A stretch of 64,000 nt of DNA from Pseudaquabacterium terrae (GTDB lineage: Bacteria > Pseudomonadota > Gammaproteobacteria > Burkholderiales > Burkholderiaceae_C): contig NZ_JABRWJ010000005.1 of assembly GCF_013266755.1 (NCBI RefSeq), positions 186,001-250,000 of the forward strand. Direction: 5' to 3'. Made by a program: the position numbers and the translations under genes. Every line of letters begins with the position of its first letter. Position 1 is the stretch's first letter. The notes below the pieces were generated by a model. That model ran no database searches. It saw only the letters and a program-made list of their open reading frames with translations, and was not told where the DNA came from. Positions 16,202-27,362 of the stretch are shown here, one piece after another.

Positions 16202-18121
16202 TCAGACCTTGTGGGCGATGTCGTCGGCGAGCTTGCGGGCGAAGTCGTCGAGAGCCATCACACCGAGGTCCTGGTTGCCCCGAGCGCGCACGGCAACGGC
16301 CCCGCTTGCCTTCTCCTTGTCGCCAGCGACGAGGATGTACGGGACCTTTTGCAATGAATGCTCGCGGATTTTATACGTGATCTTTTCGTTCCGCAAATCG
16401 GCCGCCACTCTAACTCCTTGTTTTTGAAGTGTTTTCGCGACTTCAGCAACATAGTTTGCATGGGCTTCCGTGATGTTGGCCACGACCACCTGCGTCGGCG
16501 CCAGCCAGGCGGGCAGCGCGCCGGCGTGCTGCTCGATCAGGATGCCGATGAAACGCTCGAGGCTGCCGACGATCGCCCGGTGCAACATCAGCGGGCGCTT
16601 GCGTGAGCCATCCTCGGCGACGTACTCGGCATCGAGCCGCTCCGGCATGTTCGGGTCGATCTGCATCGTGCCGCACTGCCACTGACGGCCGAGGGCGTCC
16701 TTTAGCGTGTACTCGACCTTCGGCCCGTAGAAGGCGCCCTCGCCCGGCGCGATCTCGAAGTCGACGCCAGAGCGCCGCAGGCCCTCCATCAAGGCCTGCT
16801 CGGCGCGCTCCCAGGATTCGTCGCTGCCGATGCGCGCATCGGGCCGCGTGGCGACCTTGTAGATGATCTGCGTGAAGCCGAAGTCCTTGTAGACCTGCTG
16901 CAGCAGCGTCGTGAAGGCCGCGCACTCGGCGAGCACCTGCTCTTCCGTGCAGAAGACGTGGCCATCGTCCTGCGTGAAGGCGCGCACGCGCATGATCCCG
17001 TGCAGGCCGCCCGTCGGCTCGTTGCGATGGCACTGGCCGAACTCGCCGAAGCGCAAGGGCAGGTCGCGGTAGCTCTTAATGCCCTGCTTGAAGATCAGCA
17101 GGTGGCCGGGGCAGTTCATCGGCTTCAGCGCGTATTCGCGCTTCTCCGATTCCGTCGTGAACATGTTCTCGCGGTACTTGCCCCAGTGGCCCGTCTTCTC
17201 CCACAGGCTCTGGTCCAGGATCTGCGGGCCCTTGACCTCGAGGTAGCCGTTGTCGCGGTAGACGCGGCGCATGTACTGCTCGACCTCCTGCCACAGCGTC
17301 CAGCCCTTCGGATGCCAGAACACCGTGCCGGGCGAGTGCTCGTCGAGGTGGAAGAGATCCAGCTCTCGGCCGAGCTTGCGGTGGTCGCGCTTCTCGGCCT
17401 CCTCGAGCATGCGCAGGTGGTTCTGCAGGTCTTCCTTGCTGGCCCAGGCCGTGCCGTAGATGCGTTGCAGCATCTCGTTGCGGTGGTCACCGCGCCAGTA
17501 GGCGCCGGCGACCTTCATCAGCTTGAAGTGCTTCAGCTTGCCCGTGCTCGGCACGTGCGGCCCACGGCAGAGGTCTTCGAAGGCGCCTTCGCGGTACAGC
17601 GAGACATCCTCGTTGCTCGGGATGCTGGCGATGATCTCGGCCTTGTAGTGCTCGCCGAGCCCCTTGAAGTAGGCCACCGCCTCGTCGCGCGGCAGCACGC
17701 GGCGTGCCACCGGCTCGTCCTTCTTCGCCAGCTCCTGCATGCGGGCCTCGATCGCCGCCAGGTCCTCGGGCGTGAAGGGCCGCTTGTACGCGAAGTCGTA
17801 GTAGAAGCCGTTCTCGATGACCGGGCCGATCGTCACCTGGGCTTCGGGGAACAGCTCCTTGACGGCATAGGCCAGCAGGTGCGCCGTCGAGTGGCGGATC
17901 AGCTCGAGGCCGGCCGGGTCCTTGTCCGTGACGATCGCCAGCGTCGTGTCGGCGTCGATGCGGTGGCTCGTGTCGACCAGCTTCGCGTCGGCGCCCTCGC
18001 CGACGCGGCCGCCGAGCGCAGCCTTGGCGAGGCCGGCGCCGATCGATGCCGCGACGTCGGCGACCGTGACGGCCTGGTCGTACTCGCGTTGGGATCCATC
18101 GGGCAACGTGATCTTGATCAT
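16202..18121 (-). CDS. thrS: threonyl-tRNA synthetase
   Basis: A 639-residue protein of full length. It has an N-terminal TGS domain (about 1-60), an editing domain with [16 protein letters not shown], a class II catalytic core including the zinc-site MNCPGHL and [30 protein letters not shown] (motif 2), and an anticodon-binding domain from about residue 540. It charges tRNA-Thr and edits Ser-tRNA-Thr. The 197-bp leader holds a Thr-codon mini-ORF and an intrinsic terminator 26 bp before the ATG, pointing to attenuation by threonyl-tRNA supply. Confidence 0.98.
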   Translation of the reverse strand: MIKITLPDGSQREYDQAVTVADVAASIGAGLAKAALGGRVGEGADAKLVDTSHRIDADTTLAIVTDKDPAGLELIRHSTAHLLAYAVKELFPEAQVTIGPVIENGFYYDFAYKRPFTPEDLAAIEARMQELAKKDEPVARRVLPRDEAVAYFKGLGEHYKAEIIASIPSNEDVSLYREGAFEDLCRGPHVPSTGKLKHFKLMKVAGAYWRGDHRNEMLQRIYGTAWASKEDLQNHLRMLEEAEKRDHRKLGRELDLFHLDEHSPGTVFWHPKGWTLWQEVEQYMRRVYRDNGYLEVKGPQILDQSLWEKTGHWGKYRENMFTTESEKREYALKPMNCPGHLLIFKQGIKSYRDLPLRFGEFGQCHRNEPTGGLHGIMRVRAFTQDDGHVFCTEEQVLAECAAFTTLLQQVYKDFGFTQIIYKVATRPDARIGSDESWERAEQALMEGLRRSGVDFEIAPGEGAFYGPKVEYTLKDALGRQWQCGTMQIDPNMPERLDAEYVAEDGSRKRPLMLHRAIVGSLERFIGILIEQHAGALPAWLAPTQVVVANITEAHANYVAEVAKTLQKQGVRVAADLRNEKITYKIREHSLQKVPYILVAGDKEKASGAVAVRARGNQDLGVMALDDFARKLADDIAHKV

Positions 18122-18147
18122 GGGACTCTCTCGGAACGGGCAACAAA

Positions 18148-18171
18148 AAAGCGCGGTGGAGACCGCGCTTT
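18148..18171 (-). terminator. thrS leader terminator (attenuator)
   Basis: A perfect 10-bp stem AAAGCGCGGT/ACCGCGCTTT with a 4-nt loop, followed on the minus strand by a T run and TTGTTG. It lies 26 bp before the thrS ATG. It might end the upstream HupE-gene transcript, but the Thr-rich mini-ORF between them makes attenuation of thrS more likely. The 5' arm CGCGGT can also pair with ACCGCG inside the mini-ORF, a possible antiterminator. Confidence 0.75.
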
Positions 18172-18219
18172 CAGGTTGTTCGGGGGAAAGGTGCGAACAG
18201 GCGTGACGGCGCGGCCGAA

Positions 18220-18261
18220 TCAGTCGGCAGTGGCGAACGTAGTCCGCGGTGTCACAACCAT
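18220..18261 (-). CDS. putative thrS leader peptide
   Basis: A 13-codon ORF on the minus strand encoding [13 protein letters not shown], then TGA. Four of 13 codons are Thr (ACA, ACT, ACG, ACT), two of them adjacent. AAAGG lies about 4 bases before the ATG. It is followed 48 bases later by an intrinsic terminator and then thrS. A ribosome stalled at the Thr codons would cover ACCGCG and alter pairing with the terminator arm. I know of no described case for this operon; inferred from sequence. Confidence 0.55.
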   Translation of the reverse strand: MVVTPRTTFATAD

Positions 18262-18299
18262 GATGCCTTTCTCGCCCTTGTTGATTGGTGGAAGGCGCG

Positions 18300-18305
18300 A
18301 TTCTA
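18300..18305 (-). promoter_or_regulatory. candidate -10 box for thrS
   Basis: TAGAAT on the minus strand lies about 39 bases before the leader-peptide ATG. No good -35 at 16-18 bp is visible, so this is a weak candidate. Confidence 0.3.
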
Positions 18306-18318
18306 GTTCAGGCCACCG

Positions 18319-19476
18319 TCAAAACGGCAACAGGCTGACGTCGGCCGTGCGCTCGAACAGCCACACCGCCGCGAGCAGCATCGCGGCCGCCGAGCCGGCG
18401 ACCATCACGCCGGGCACGTAGAGCCGGCGCCGGCGCAGCAGATACAGCATCGGCACGACCAGCAGCACCATCGCCAGCTGACCCAGCTCGAGCCCGAGGT
18501 TGAACTGGAACAGTGCCCAGCCGAAGGCGGCCGGCGGCAGCTGCAGCTCGCCGAGCACGCCGGCGAAGCCGAAGCCGTGGATCAGGCCGAAGAAGAACGT
18601 CACCCAGCCGCGCCGCTTTCCGATCAGGGGCCGGATGTTGTCAAGCGCCGCCAGGATGATCGTCACCGCGATGGCCGGCTCGACGAACGCCGGCGACAGT
18701 CGCACCCAGCCCAGCGTCGCGAGCGCCAGCGTTACCGAGTGCGCCAGCGTGAACAGCGTGACCGTCTTGGCGACCGGCCACAGCGCGGCGCGCCAGCTGT
18801 CGACCGCCTGCCAGCGGCCGTCCTCGCGCCGCAGCACCGCGGGCAGCAGCAGGCAGAACAGGAACAGCAGGTGGTCGTAGCCGGTGACGATGTGGTGCAC
18901 GCCTTCGCGCAAGAACGCGGCCGCCGTCCCGGGCTCGACTGAAGCGGGCGTCGCGGACACCGCCGGCACGGCGGCCGGCTGCTGCGGATCGAGCAGCCGC
19001 ACCGCGCTGCTGCCGTCGGCCCGCTGGATCTTCAGGATGCCGCGGTGTGTCGGGTCGACGTCGGCGAACAGCGTGTAGCGCAGCGGCGTGCGTTCGTCGA
19101 TCGTGCACGGCGCGCGCAGCAGCAGCACCGCATAAGCGCCGTCGTTGCGACGCTCCAACGCGTGGCCGGTGACTTCGAAGCGGCAGCCCGGCGCCGACAG
19201 TGCGGCCAGCGCCAGCGCGTCGATCGAGGCCCAGGCGCTGCGCAGCTCGCGCCAGGTGAGCTGGCGATCGCCGTCGGCATCGAGCGGCAGCGCGGCATCG
19301 AGGTCGCGCAAGGCGATGTCCCATCGCATTTGCGTGTTATCACCGCGTGTCTCGATGAACAGATAGGCATCGCTCGCCTTGTGCGCCGCGGCCGGCAGCG
19401 GCGGCAACAGCGCACACAGCAGCAGCATCGCCGCGCGGAACGCCGCGAGCAGCGTCGCGGTGCCGTCAGATCGCAT
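18319..19476 (-). CDS. HupE/UreJ-like membrane protein
   Basis: About 385 residues with a signal peptide (MLLLCALLPPLPAAAH), a periplasmic-type domain (HKASDAYLFIETRGDNTQMRWDIALRDLDAAL with the calcium-like DADGDRQLTWREL), then a C-terminal HupE/UreJ_2 membrane domain of six or seven helices. The latter carries HHIVTGYDHLLFLFCLLLP, FTLAHSVTLALA and FFGLIHGFGFAGVLGEL. The conserved His residues suggest metal (nickel/cobalt-like) handling, but substrates are unknown for this subgroup. The start at 19476 gives an 11-bp overlap with the TPR gene; in-frame ATG 19488 is an alternative. It is the last gene of the DUF4331 module. Confidence 0.85.
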   Translation of the reverse strand: MRSDGTATLLAAFRAAMLLLCALLPPLPAAAHKASDAYLFIETRGDNTQMRWDIALRDLDAALPLDADGDRQLTWRELRSAWASIDALALAALSAPGCRFEVTGHALERRNDGAYAVLLLRAPCTIDERTPLRYTLFADVDPTHRGILKIQRADGSSAVRLLDPQQPAAVPAVSATPASVEPGTAAAFLREGVHHIVTGYDHLLFLFCLLLPAVLRREDGRWQAVDSWRAALWPVAKTVTLFTLAHSVTLALATLGWVRLSPAFVEPAIAVTIILAALDNIRPLIGKRRGWVTFFFGLIHGFGFAGVLGELQLPPAAFGWALFQFNLGLELGQLAMVLLVVPMLYLLRRRRLYVPGVMVAGSAAAMLLAAVWLFERTADVSLLPF

Positions 19477-20572
19477 CCAGCCGCGCATCGCGCATCCCCA
19501 TGCGTTCGGCCAGCGTGCGCGCCTGGGCACGCGCGGCGGCATCACCCGCCGCGGCCGCGCAACGCGCCAGCAGCAGCACATCGAGCGGCTCGCGCTGCTG
19601 CTCGACGTTCTGTCGCGCCGCCCGCAGCGCGGCCGCCGCATCGCCTTCGATCTCCAGCGCCATCAGCGCGCGCTCGCGCTCGTGGCCGCTCGGACCGCTG
19701 CGCTGGTCGGCCAACGCAAAACGCTCGCGCAGTTCATCGCGCAGCGTGGCCGCTTCGGGCAATCCCGCGCGCTGCGCGGCGATCGCCAAACGCAGCAGCG
19801 CGGCATCACTGCGCTGCTCGCCTTGCAGCAGTCCCCAAGCCTCGCGCGGCCGACGCTGATCGAGCAGGAAGTCGGCATAGGAAATCGCCGCATAACTGTC
19901 GCGCGCGCTGGCCAGCGACTGGCGCCAGGCCTGGTCGGACGCCGCCGCGCGGCCGGCGCGTTGTTCGAGCTCGGCCAGCGTCGTCAGCAGCCAGGCCCGG
20001 GTGGTCGGTTGGGTGGCCCGCGCGATCAAGGGCTGCAGTTGCCGGCGCGCCGGCTCGTGCTCGCCGCGCAGCGCGAGGTTCTCGGCGCTGCAGGCTGCGG
20101 CATAGGGCTGCATGCCCAGGCGCTGCAGCGCCTGGCACGCGGTGTCGGACTGCGCGTAGCGGCCTTGCACGCGATGCAGCGTCGCGAGCATCAGCCAGGC
20201 GCGCGGCTGGCCCGGATCACGCTGGACGAGCGCTTCGAGGCGCACGACGGCCGATCCGAACTGGTGCAGGTACTGCTCGGTGTCGGCGATCAGCAGCACC
20301 AGCTCGGCCGGCGCGCGGGCATCCGCCTGCCAGCGCGCCAGGCGCGCCAGCGCGCGGCCGGCCAGCCGCGGATCACCTTGCTCGCGGCCGGCATCGAGCA
20401 GCGCCTTCGCCTCACGCAGCGCGACCGCCGGATCGCTGCTGGCGCTGCCGCGGGCGACCGCCGGCAGGCGCTCGATGACTTCGTCGTCGTGCTGCGGCAC
20501 GATCGGCGCGGCGAGCGCCGCCGGGCCGGAAAGCACCGCCATCAAGAGCGCCGCGCGGGACAGGATTCGCAT
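19466..20572 (-). CDS. secreted TPR-repeat protein
   Basis: A 368-residue protein with a cleavable signal peptide (MRILSRAALLMAVLSGPAALAA) followed by helix-turn-helix repeats of the tetratricopeptide type over most of its length (for example PRAWLMLATLHRVQGRYAQSDTACQAL). No enzymatic motif is visible. Probably a periplasmic scaffold. It lies between the small lipoprotein gene (64 bp upstream) and the HupE-like gene (overlapping), so it is part of the DUF4331 module. Confidence 0.8.
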   Translation of the reverse strand: MRILSRAALLMAVLSGPAALAAPIVPQHDDEVIERLPAVARGSASSDPAVALREAKALLDAGREQGDPRLAGRALARLARWQADARAPAELVLLIADTEQYLHQFGSAVVRLEALVQRDPGQPRAWLMLATLHRVQGRYAQSDTACQALQRLGMQPYAAACSAENLALRGEHEPARRQLQPLIARATQPTTRAWLLTTLAELEQRAGRAAASDQAWRQSLASARDSYAAISYADFLLDQRRPREAWGLLQGEQRSDAALLRLAIAAQRAGLPEAATLRDELRERFALADQRSGPSGHERERALMALEIEGDAAAALRAARQNVEQQREPLDVLLLARCAAAAGDAAARAQARTLAERMGMRDARLDAI

Positions 20573-20636
20573 CGTTCTCCTCCGATGGACACGGCTGCGC
20601 CCGCCGCATTCTGCGCTTAGGCGGGCGCAGCGGGCG

Positions 20637-20924
20637 TCAGAGCGCGGACGGCTCCGACGTGTCGCTGCTGGGCAGCGTCAGCGTCGCGCCGATGTCGATC
20701 GGCTCGCGCGTGTCGTTGAGGTTCATGCCCAAGGTCTTCAGGTAGGCGATCAGGCCCTCGATCGACTGCGTCGCGCTGGCCGGCACCGCGGCCAGCGGAT
20801 CCGGCGGCGGTGGCGCCGGTGCGGGCGGCGGCGGTGGCGGCGCGGTGTAGTCGTCGTCCCCGCCGCAGCCGCCGAGCAGTGCGGCGGCGGCGAACAGCAG
20901 CGTCAGCGTGTGACTGGTCTTCAT
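20637..20924 (-). CDS. small proline-rich lipoprotein
   Basis: A 95-residue lipoprotein. The signal peptide ends in the lipobox LLGGC (Cys about residue 20), followed by an acidic and proline-rich spacer (GDDDYTAPPPPPPAP) and a 50-residue globular tail containing IEGLIAYLKTLGMNLND. The start at 20924 is set by the GAGGAG upstream and the signal peptide. It lies 11 bp after the DUF4331 gene, so they are certainly co-transcribed. Function unknown. Confidence 0.75.
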   Translation of the reverse strand: MKTSHTLTLLFAAAALLGGCGGDDDYTAPPPPPPAPAPPPPDPLAAVPASATQSIEGLIAYLKTLGMNLNDTREPIDIGATLTLPSSDTSEPSAL

Positions 20925-20935
20925 CGCAGCGCTCC

Positions 20936-22459
20936 TCACTTGGATCCCGGCGTCGGCGTCGCCAGGTAGGGGAAGCCCGGCAGCAGCGGCACGACCGCCT
21001 GGTCGACCGCGTCGTGCAGCTTCAGCGAGGTGGCGCCGAGCGGCACGTTGGCCGGCTTGCAGTCGGCGCCCATGTTCAGCGTATTGCCGTCGCCGTTGAC
21101 CATGCACAGCCCGCCCATCACCGCGACCAGCGAGATGTCGACGATGTCGTCCTTCGGCCGGCGGCCGTTCGGGAAGCCGGCGGCGTCACCACCGGCCAGA
21201 CCCAGGCGATGCTGGCTGGCCGACGGCGTCGGCGCGGTGGCGGTGTTCAGCCGCAGCATCTCCGAGGCAACCACGTTGGCCGGCTGGTTGACGTTCCTGA
21301 TGCCGGTCAGGAAGGTGACCACCAAGTCGTTGCGCGGGATGTTCTTCGGCGCGGCGCCCGGCAGGGCCAGCGCGATCTCCAGCAGCGCCGGCAGCGTCGG
21401 GTTCGTCACGTAGTCGGCGAACTGGCCGTCGTCCTTCGGCTTGCTCGAGTTGAAGCGGTCCTTGTCGGGCAGGCCGATGACGACTTCGTTGACCAGCGGC
21501 ATGCCCAGCCGCGACACCTGCACCCAGGCGCCGCCCGGCACGCCGGTGGTCTGGTGGCCTTTGCCCGGCGCCGGGTTCAGCAGGCCACCCTGGCGCAGGC
21601 TGGCGGTGGTCCAGCCGCCGATCACCGTCTCGCTGCCTTGCGTCAGGCAGCTGCGATGGACTTCGAGCGCCATCGAAGAAACGTTGGTGTTGTCGATGGT
21701 GTTCGGCACCGCATTGATCAGCGCCGGATCGGTGATCACCGCGACCGGCGCGTTGACCAGGTCGAAGATCGTGCCGAGGTTGACCGCGAAGGCTTCCTTG
21801 CGCTGCCCGACGAAGAGCTTGGCCGGCTGCGTGCAGCCCGGAATCGTGACGTCGTAGATGTGCTTCGCTGCGTACGCGGCGTAGTCGGGAATCGTCTTCA
21901 TGCCGATGTAGTCGACCGGCTTGTTGAAGCTCGCGCCGCCACCCGATGCGTTGGTGATCGCCGCCTTGGTGCCGCTGCGGCGGTCACCGCGCACGATGTC
22001 GACGCTGAAGGTCTCGTTGAGGTTCAGGGCAGCCGCATTCGGGTCCGTAACGCCGCCGGCCTGGATCAGCGGAATCGCGACGTTCTTGCCGCCGATCGGC
22101 AGCGTGATGCTCTTGAGCGCATTCTTGAAGCGGAACTGGAAGCTGATGTCTTCCTTCGCGTCGCCGTTGTTGTCGATGTGGATCTCGTAGAGCGCGTTCG
22201 GATCCATCGAGAAGTAGTTCGGGCCGCCGTACGGCGCCTGCAGCGGCTGGTAGTTGGCGATCAGCGTGACGTAGCCGCTGCGGCCCGGCTCGTAGCTGGA
22301 GAACATGTAGAAGTCGGTGCCGTCGACCTTGGGCTGGGTCGTGATGTACGGCGCCTCGCGGTGGCTCGACGCCTGGGCCGGCAGCGCGGCGGCGAAGGCG
22401 GCCAGCGCGGCCGCGGCGACGGGCAGCAGGCGCTGCACCGGGAGCATTGTGAGGGTCAT
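20936..22459 (-). CDS. DUF4331 family secreted protein
   Basis: A 507-residue protein with a signal peptide (MTLTMLPVQRLLPVAAAALAAF, cut near ALPAQAS). The mature protein starts SSHREAPYITTQPKVDGTDFYMFSSYEPGRSGYVTLIANY, the hallmark of DUF4331. Later blocks include TIDNTNVSSMALEV and NEVVIGLPDKDRFN. It is probably a beta-rich envelope protein of unknown role. The start at 22459 is chosen for the GAGGAC upstream; 22480 is an alternative. It heads an operon with the lipoprotein, TPR and HupE-like genes. The 170 bp upstream to the patatin gene shows nothing definite. Confidence 0.88.
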   Translation of the reverse strand: MTLTMLPVQRLLPVAAAALAAFAAALPAQASSHREAPYITTQPKVDGTDFYMFSSYEPGRSGYVTLIANYQPLQAPYGGPNYFSMDPNALYEIHIDNNGDAKEDISFQFRFKNALKSITLPIGGKNVAIPLIQAGGVTDPNAAALNLNETFSVDIVRGDRRSGTKAAITNASGGGASFNKPVDYIGMKTIPDYAAYAAKHIYDVTIPGCTQPAKLFVGQRKEAFAVNLGTIFDLVNAPVAVITDPALINAVPNTIDNTNVSSMALEVHRSCLTQGSETVIGGWTTASLRQGGLLNPAPGKGHQTTGVPGGAWVQVSRLGMPLVNEVVIGLPDKDRFNSSKPKDDGQFADYVTNPTLPALLEIALALPGAAPKNIPRNDLVVTFLTGIRNVNQPANVVASEMLRLNTATAPTPSASQHRLGLAGGDAAGFPNGRRPKDDIVDISLVAVMGGLCMVNGDGNTLNMGADCKPANVPLGATSLKLHDAVDQAVVPLLPGFPYLATPTPGSK

Positions 22460-22629
22460 GGTGTTCGTCCTCGAGCGCATGAAAGTCCATGCCGCCGCGG
22501 CGTCGGAGGGCCGCTTCGGCGCTGGACACCTCCGGCTTGTTGTCAGCGCCAGCGGGTGTCTGGCAGGCTGATACGCGGGGAGCTCGAAAACGGATGCGCT
22601 TGTCGGCAAAGGCCCGCCGGCCGGCGCAC

Positions 22630-23700
22630 CTAGGGCAGCGGCGCGGCGTCGATCGACGTCTTCGAGGCGAGCTGCTCGAATTCGTCGGCCAGCCGAGCGC
22701 TCATCGTCAAGGCCTGGCGCCAGGCCGCGGCACGGCCGGCGTGATCCAGGCCGTAGGCCTTGAAGTCGCTGCGGTCGGGCAGCTTGGCGTTCGGCAAGGT
22801 TCTGACCCACTCGGGGTTCGGCGCCAGCACGATCACATTCTCGAGCCGCGCGCTCGCGCGGTGGCGATGGCGCAGGCCCTTGTCGAGCCAGCCCGGCACC
22901 AGCTGGCGCTGGAAGTGCGGGTACAGCACCAGGCCCTCGCCCATCGACGCGTAGTCGAGGTGCAGGTGGTAGTCGGTGATGCCGCCGTCCCAGTAGGCGC
23001 CGGCCGGCGCGCCGGGGATGTCGTGCACTGCGGCGAGCACGAACGGTATCGAGCAGCTCGCCAGCACCGAGGACGTCAAGTTCTGCGCCGACAGCGCCAC
23101 CTGGTGCGTGCGGTAGTCGTGCAGGTGGAAGGGCAGCGGCTCGCGCCGATCGGAGAAGATCACGCGCTCCAGCCAGCCGCCCATCGCCCGCCGGCTGACC
23201 AGGTTGGTCGTGAAGGCGCCGAGGTAGCCGAGCGGCGTGCGCAGCCGGCCCTCGCGGCGCAACAGCCCGCGGCCGAGGCTCGTGAAGACGTGCAGCCGGT
23301 AGCGCGGATGGTTCAGCGCCTCGGCCTCGCGGCCGTCGAAGTGCTCGCGCAGCCGCAGGCCGAAGACATCCGACATCTGCTGCGCGACCCGGCCGCCGCC
23401 CGGCCGCACCGGGTACTGCTGCGCGATGTAGTCGTCGGCCAGTCGCTGCAGCGCGCGCGCCGGCTCGTCGAGCGTCGCGCAGGCCAGGCGCCAGGCGCCG
23501 ATCGAGGCGCCGACGAGGTGGATCGTCTGCGCGCTGCCGGTGAGCCAGCGGCCGAAGATCGCCTGGTCGAGCGGGTTCAGCACCAGGCCCTTCGGCCCGC
23601 CGGCGGCACCGGCGATGACGCGGATGTCATCGGGCTGCAGGCCGCGCTCACGCAGCCGCGCGCGGGCGCGCGGTCCGGCGTGGATGTGCAGCGCTTGCAT
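22630..23700 (-). CDS. patatin-like phospholipase
   Basis: A 356-residue protein with the patatin catalytic elements: an oxyanion-type GAAGGPKG (31-38), nucleophile elbow GASIGAW (Ser66), and the DGG of YWDGGITD for the Asp. Patatins are Ser-Asp dyad acyl hydrolases of phospholipids or related lipids. There is no signal peptide, so it is probably cytoplasmic or membrane-associated. It lies between the DUF4331 module and tex without obvious coupling. Substrate unknown. Confidence 0.85.
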   Translation of the reverse strand: MQALHIHAGPRARARLRERGLQPDDIRVIAGAAGGPKGLVLNPLDQAIFGRWLTGSAQTIHLVGASIGAWRLACATLDEPARALQRLADDYIAQQYPVRPGGGRVAQQMSDVFGLRLREHFDGREAEALNHPRYRLHVFTSLGRGLLRREGRLRTPLGYLGAFTTNLVSRRAMGGWLERVIFSDRREPLPFHLHDYRTHQVALSAQNLTSSVLASCSIPFVLAAVHDIPGAPAGAYWDGGITDYHLHLDYASMGEGLVLYPHFQRQLVPGWLDKGLRHRHRASARLENVIVLAPNPEWVRTLPNAKLPDRSDFKAYGLDHAGRAAAWRQALTMSARLADEFEQLASKTSIDAAPLP

Positions 23701-23729
23701 CGTGGCCGGCGGTATCGCGCGTTAGCAGC

Positions 23730-26090
<2,361 letters not shown>

Positions 26091-26295
26091 GAAGGGCCCT
26101 GAAAAGACAAAGCGCGCGAGTTTGCCATAGCGATTCTGGCCCTCGTGAACCACCTGTCCGGGGGTGGTTACCTAGGGGGCAGCGCCAAGGCGGCCGCGGG
26201 GGTCGATTCGGCATAATCGCGGCGATCGGCGGCGCAGCCGGTCCGGCCCGGGGCTGGGAGGCCCGCGCTGCACACTTACATATTCAAGACATCCG

Positions 26296-26382
26296 ATGGA
26301 CATGATGGTGCTGGGCCTGTCGCAGGGCCCGCTGGTCGAGGTTTTGCCCGTGCCCGGTCAACGGGCCGCCGCCGGCCGATGA
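26296..26382 (+). CDS. 28-codon upstream ORF coupled to the chorismatase gene
   Basis: A short ORF starting MDMMVLGLSQGPLVEVLP. Its TGA overlaps the chorismatase ATG (ATGA), the same coupling used by all genes in this arm. It could be a leader peptide that delivers ribosomes to the next gene, or a degenerate remnant. I recognise no family. A CATAAT at about 26211-26216 could be a -10 for this transcript. Confidence 0.3.
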   Translation: MDMMVLGLSQGPLVEVLPVPGQRAAAGR

Positions 26383-27362
26383 GCGTGCTGTCCACCGTGA
26401 ACGCGCTGGCGCTGCGAGCCGAACGCCGCCCCGCCGGCGCCGCGGCCGATGCGGCCACGCTGCTCGGCGAGCTGCCCTTCGGCGCCGCGCTGCCGCTGCT
26501 GGCCGGCAGCCGCGAAGTGATCGATGCCTGGCTCAGCGACGGGCCGATGACCGAGGGCCGCAGCGGCCTGCTGCACTGGCGCCACAACGCCGAATGGCTG
26601 TACGGCGCGCTGGCCTTCGATGCGCCGGTGGGCGAGCTGGCCGCGTGCGTCGAACAGGCCTATCTCGACCTGTTCGATGCCTTGCGCAGCACCGGCTTCG
26701 TGCACCCGCTGCGGCTGTGGAACTACGTGCCGCGCATCAATGCCGACGAAGGTGGCCTCGAGCGTTATCGCCACTTCAACCTCGGGCGCCAGCAGGCTTT
26801 CCTGAAGGCCGGCCAGGCCGCCTTCGAAGGCTCGCCGGCAGCCTGCGCGCTCGGACCGCAATACGGACCGATCGTCATCCGCGTGCTCGCCGGGCGCCGG
26901 CCGTCGCGGCCGATCGAGAACCCGCGCCAGGTCTCGGCCTACCACTACCCGAACCAGTACGGTCCGCGCGCACCGACCTTCTCGCGCGCAGCGCTCGCCG
27001 ATGCCGGCGGCGGCCAGGTGGTGCTGTCGATCTCCGGCACCGCCAGCATCGTCGGCCACCAGTCGGTGCATGTCGGCGACCTCGCCGGCCAGGTGCGCGA
27101 GACGCTGGCCAACCTCGAAGCGGTGATCGGCACGGCGCACCGGCACACCAGCGCCCGCTTCGCCCTGCGCGACCTGCTGTTCACCGTCTACGTGCGGCAT
27201 GCCGCCGACGGACCCGCCGTGCGCACGATGCTCGAGCAGGCCCTGGGCGCCGATGCGCCCGCGGTGCGCGAGGCCGTGTTGCTGCAGGCCGACATCTGCC
27301 GGCATGACCTGCTGGTCGAAATCGAGGCGCAGGCCCATGCGCCGGGCGAGGTGTGCGCATGA
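26379..27362 (+). CDS. chorismatase (FkbO/Hyg5/XanB2 family)
   Basis: A 327-residue member of the chorismatase family, once annotated as pteridine-dependent dioxygenase. The conserved WNYVPRINADEGGLERYRHFNLGR block lies mid-protein, followed by SAYHYPNQYGPRAPTFSRA and ISGTASIVGH. Near the C-terminus, C307 precedes the catalytic-type E314 (ICRHDLLVEIE) by seven residues. As I recall, this Cys is present in Hyg5/XanB2-type enzymes that make hydroxybenzoates and absent from FkbO-type. XanB2 supplies the hydroxybenzoate starter of xanthomonadin. Here it opens the plus-strand arm of an aryl-polyene cluster, so starter supply is the likely role. Overlaps the next gene by 4 bp. Confidence 0.9.
   Translation: MSVLSTVNALALRAERRPAGAAADAATLLGELPFGAALPLLAGSREVIDAWLSDGPMTEGRSGLLHWRHNAEWLYGALAFDAPVGELAACVEQAYLDLFDALRSTGFVHPLRLWNYVPRINADEGGLERYRHFNLGRQQAFLKAGQAAFEGSPAACALGPQYGPIVIRVLAGRRPSRPIENPRQVSAYHYPNQYGPRAPTFSRAALADAGGGQVVLSISGTASIVGHQSVHVGDLAGQVRETLANLEAVIGTAHRHTSARFALRDLLFTVYVRHAADGPAVRTMLEQALGADAPAVREAVLLQADICRHDLLVEIEAQAHAPGEVCA

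Noticed and set aside
18148-18171. Reading the thrS-leader stem as only the terminator of the HupE-like gene
   Set aside because: A 148-bp leader with a Thr-rich coupled mini-ORF separates them; attenuation explains more, though dual use is possible.
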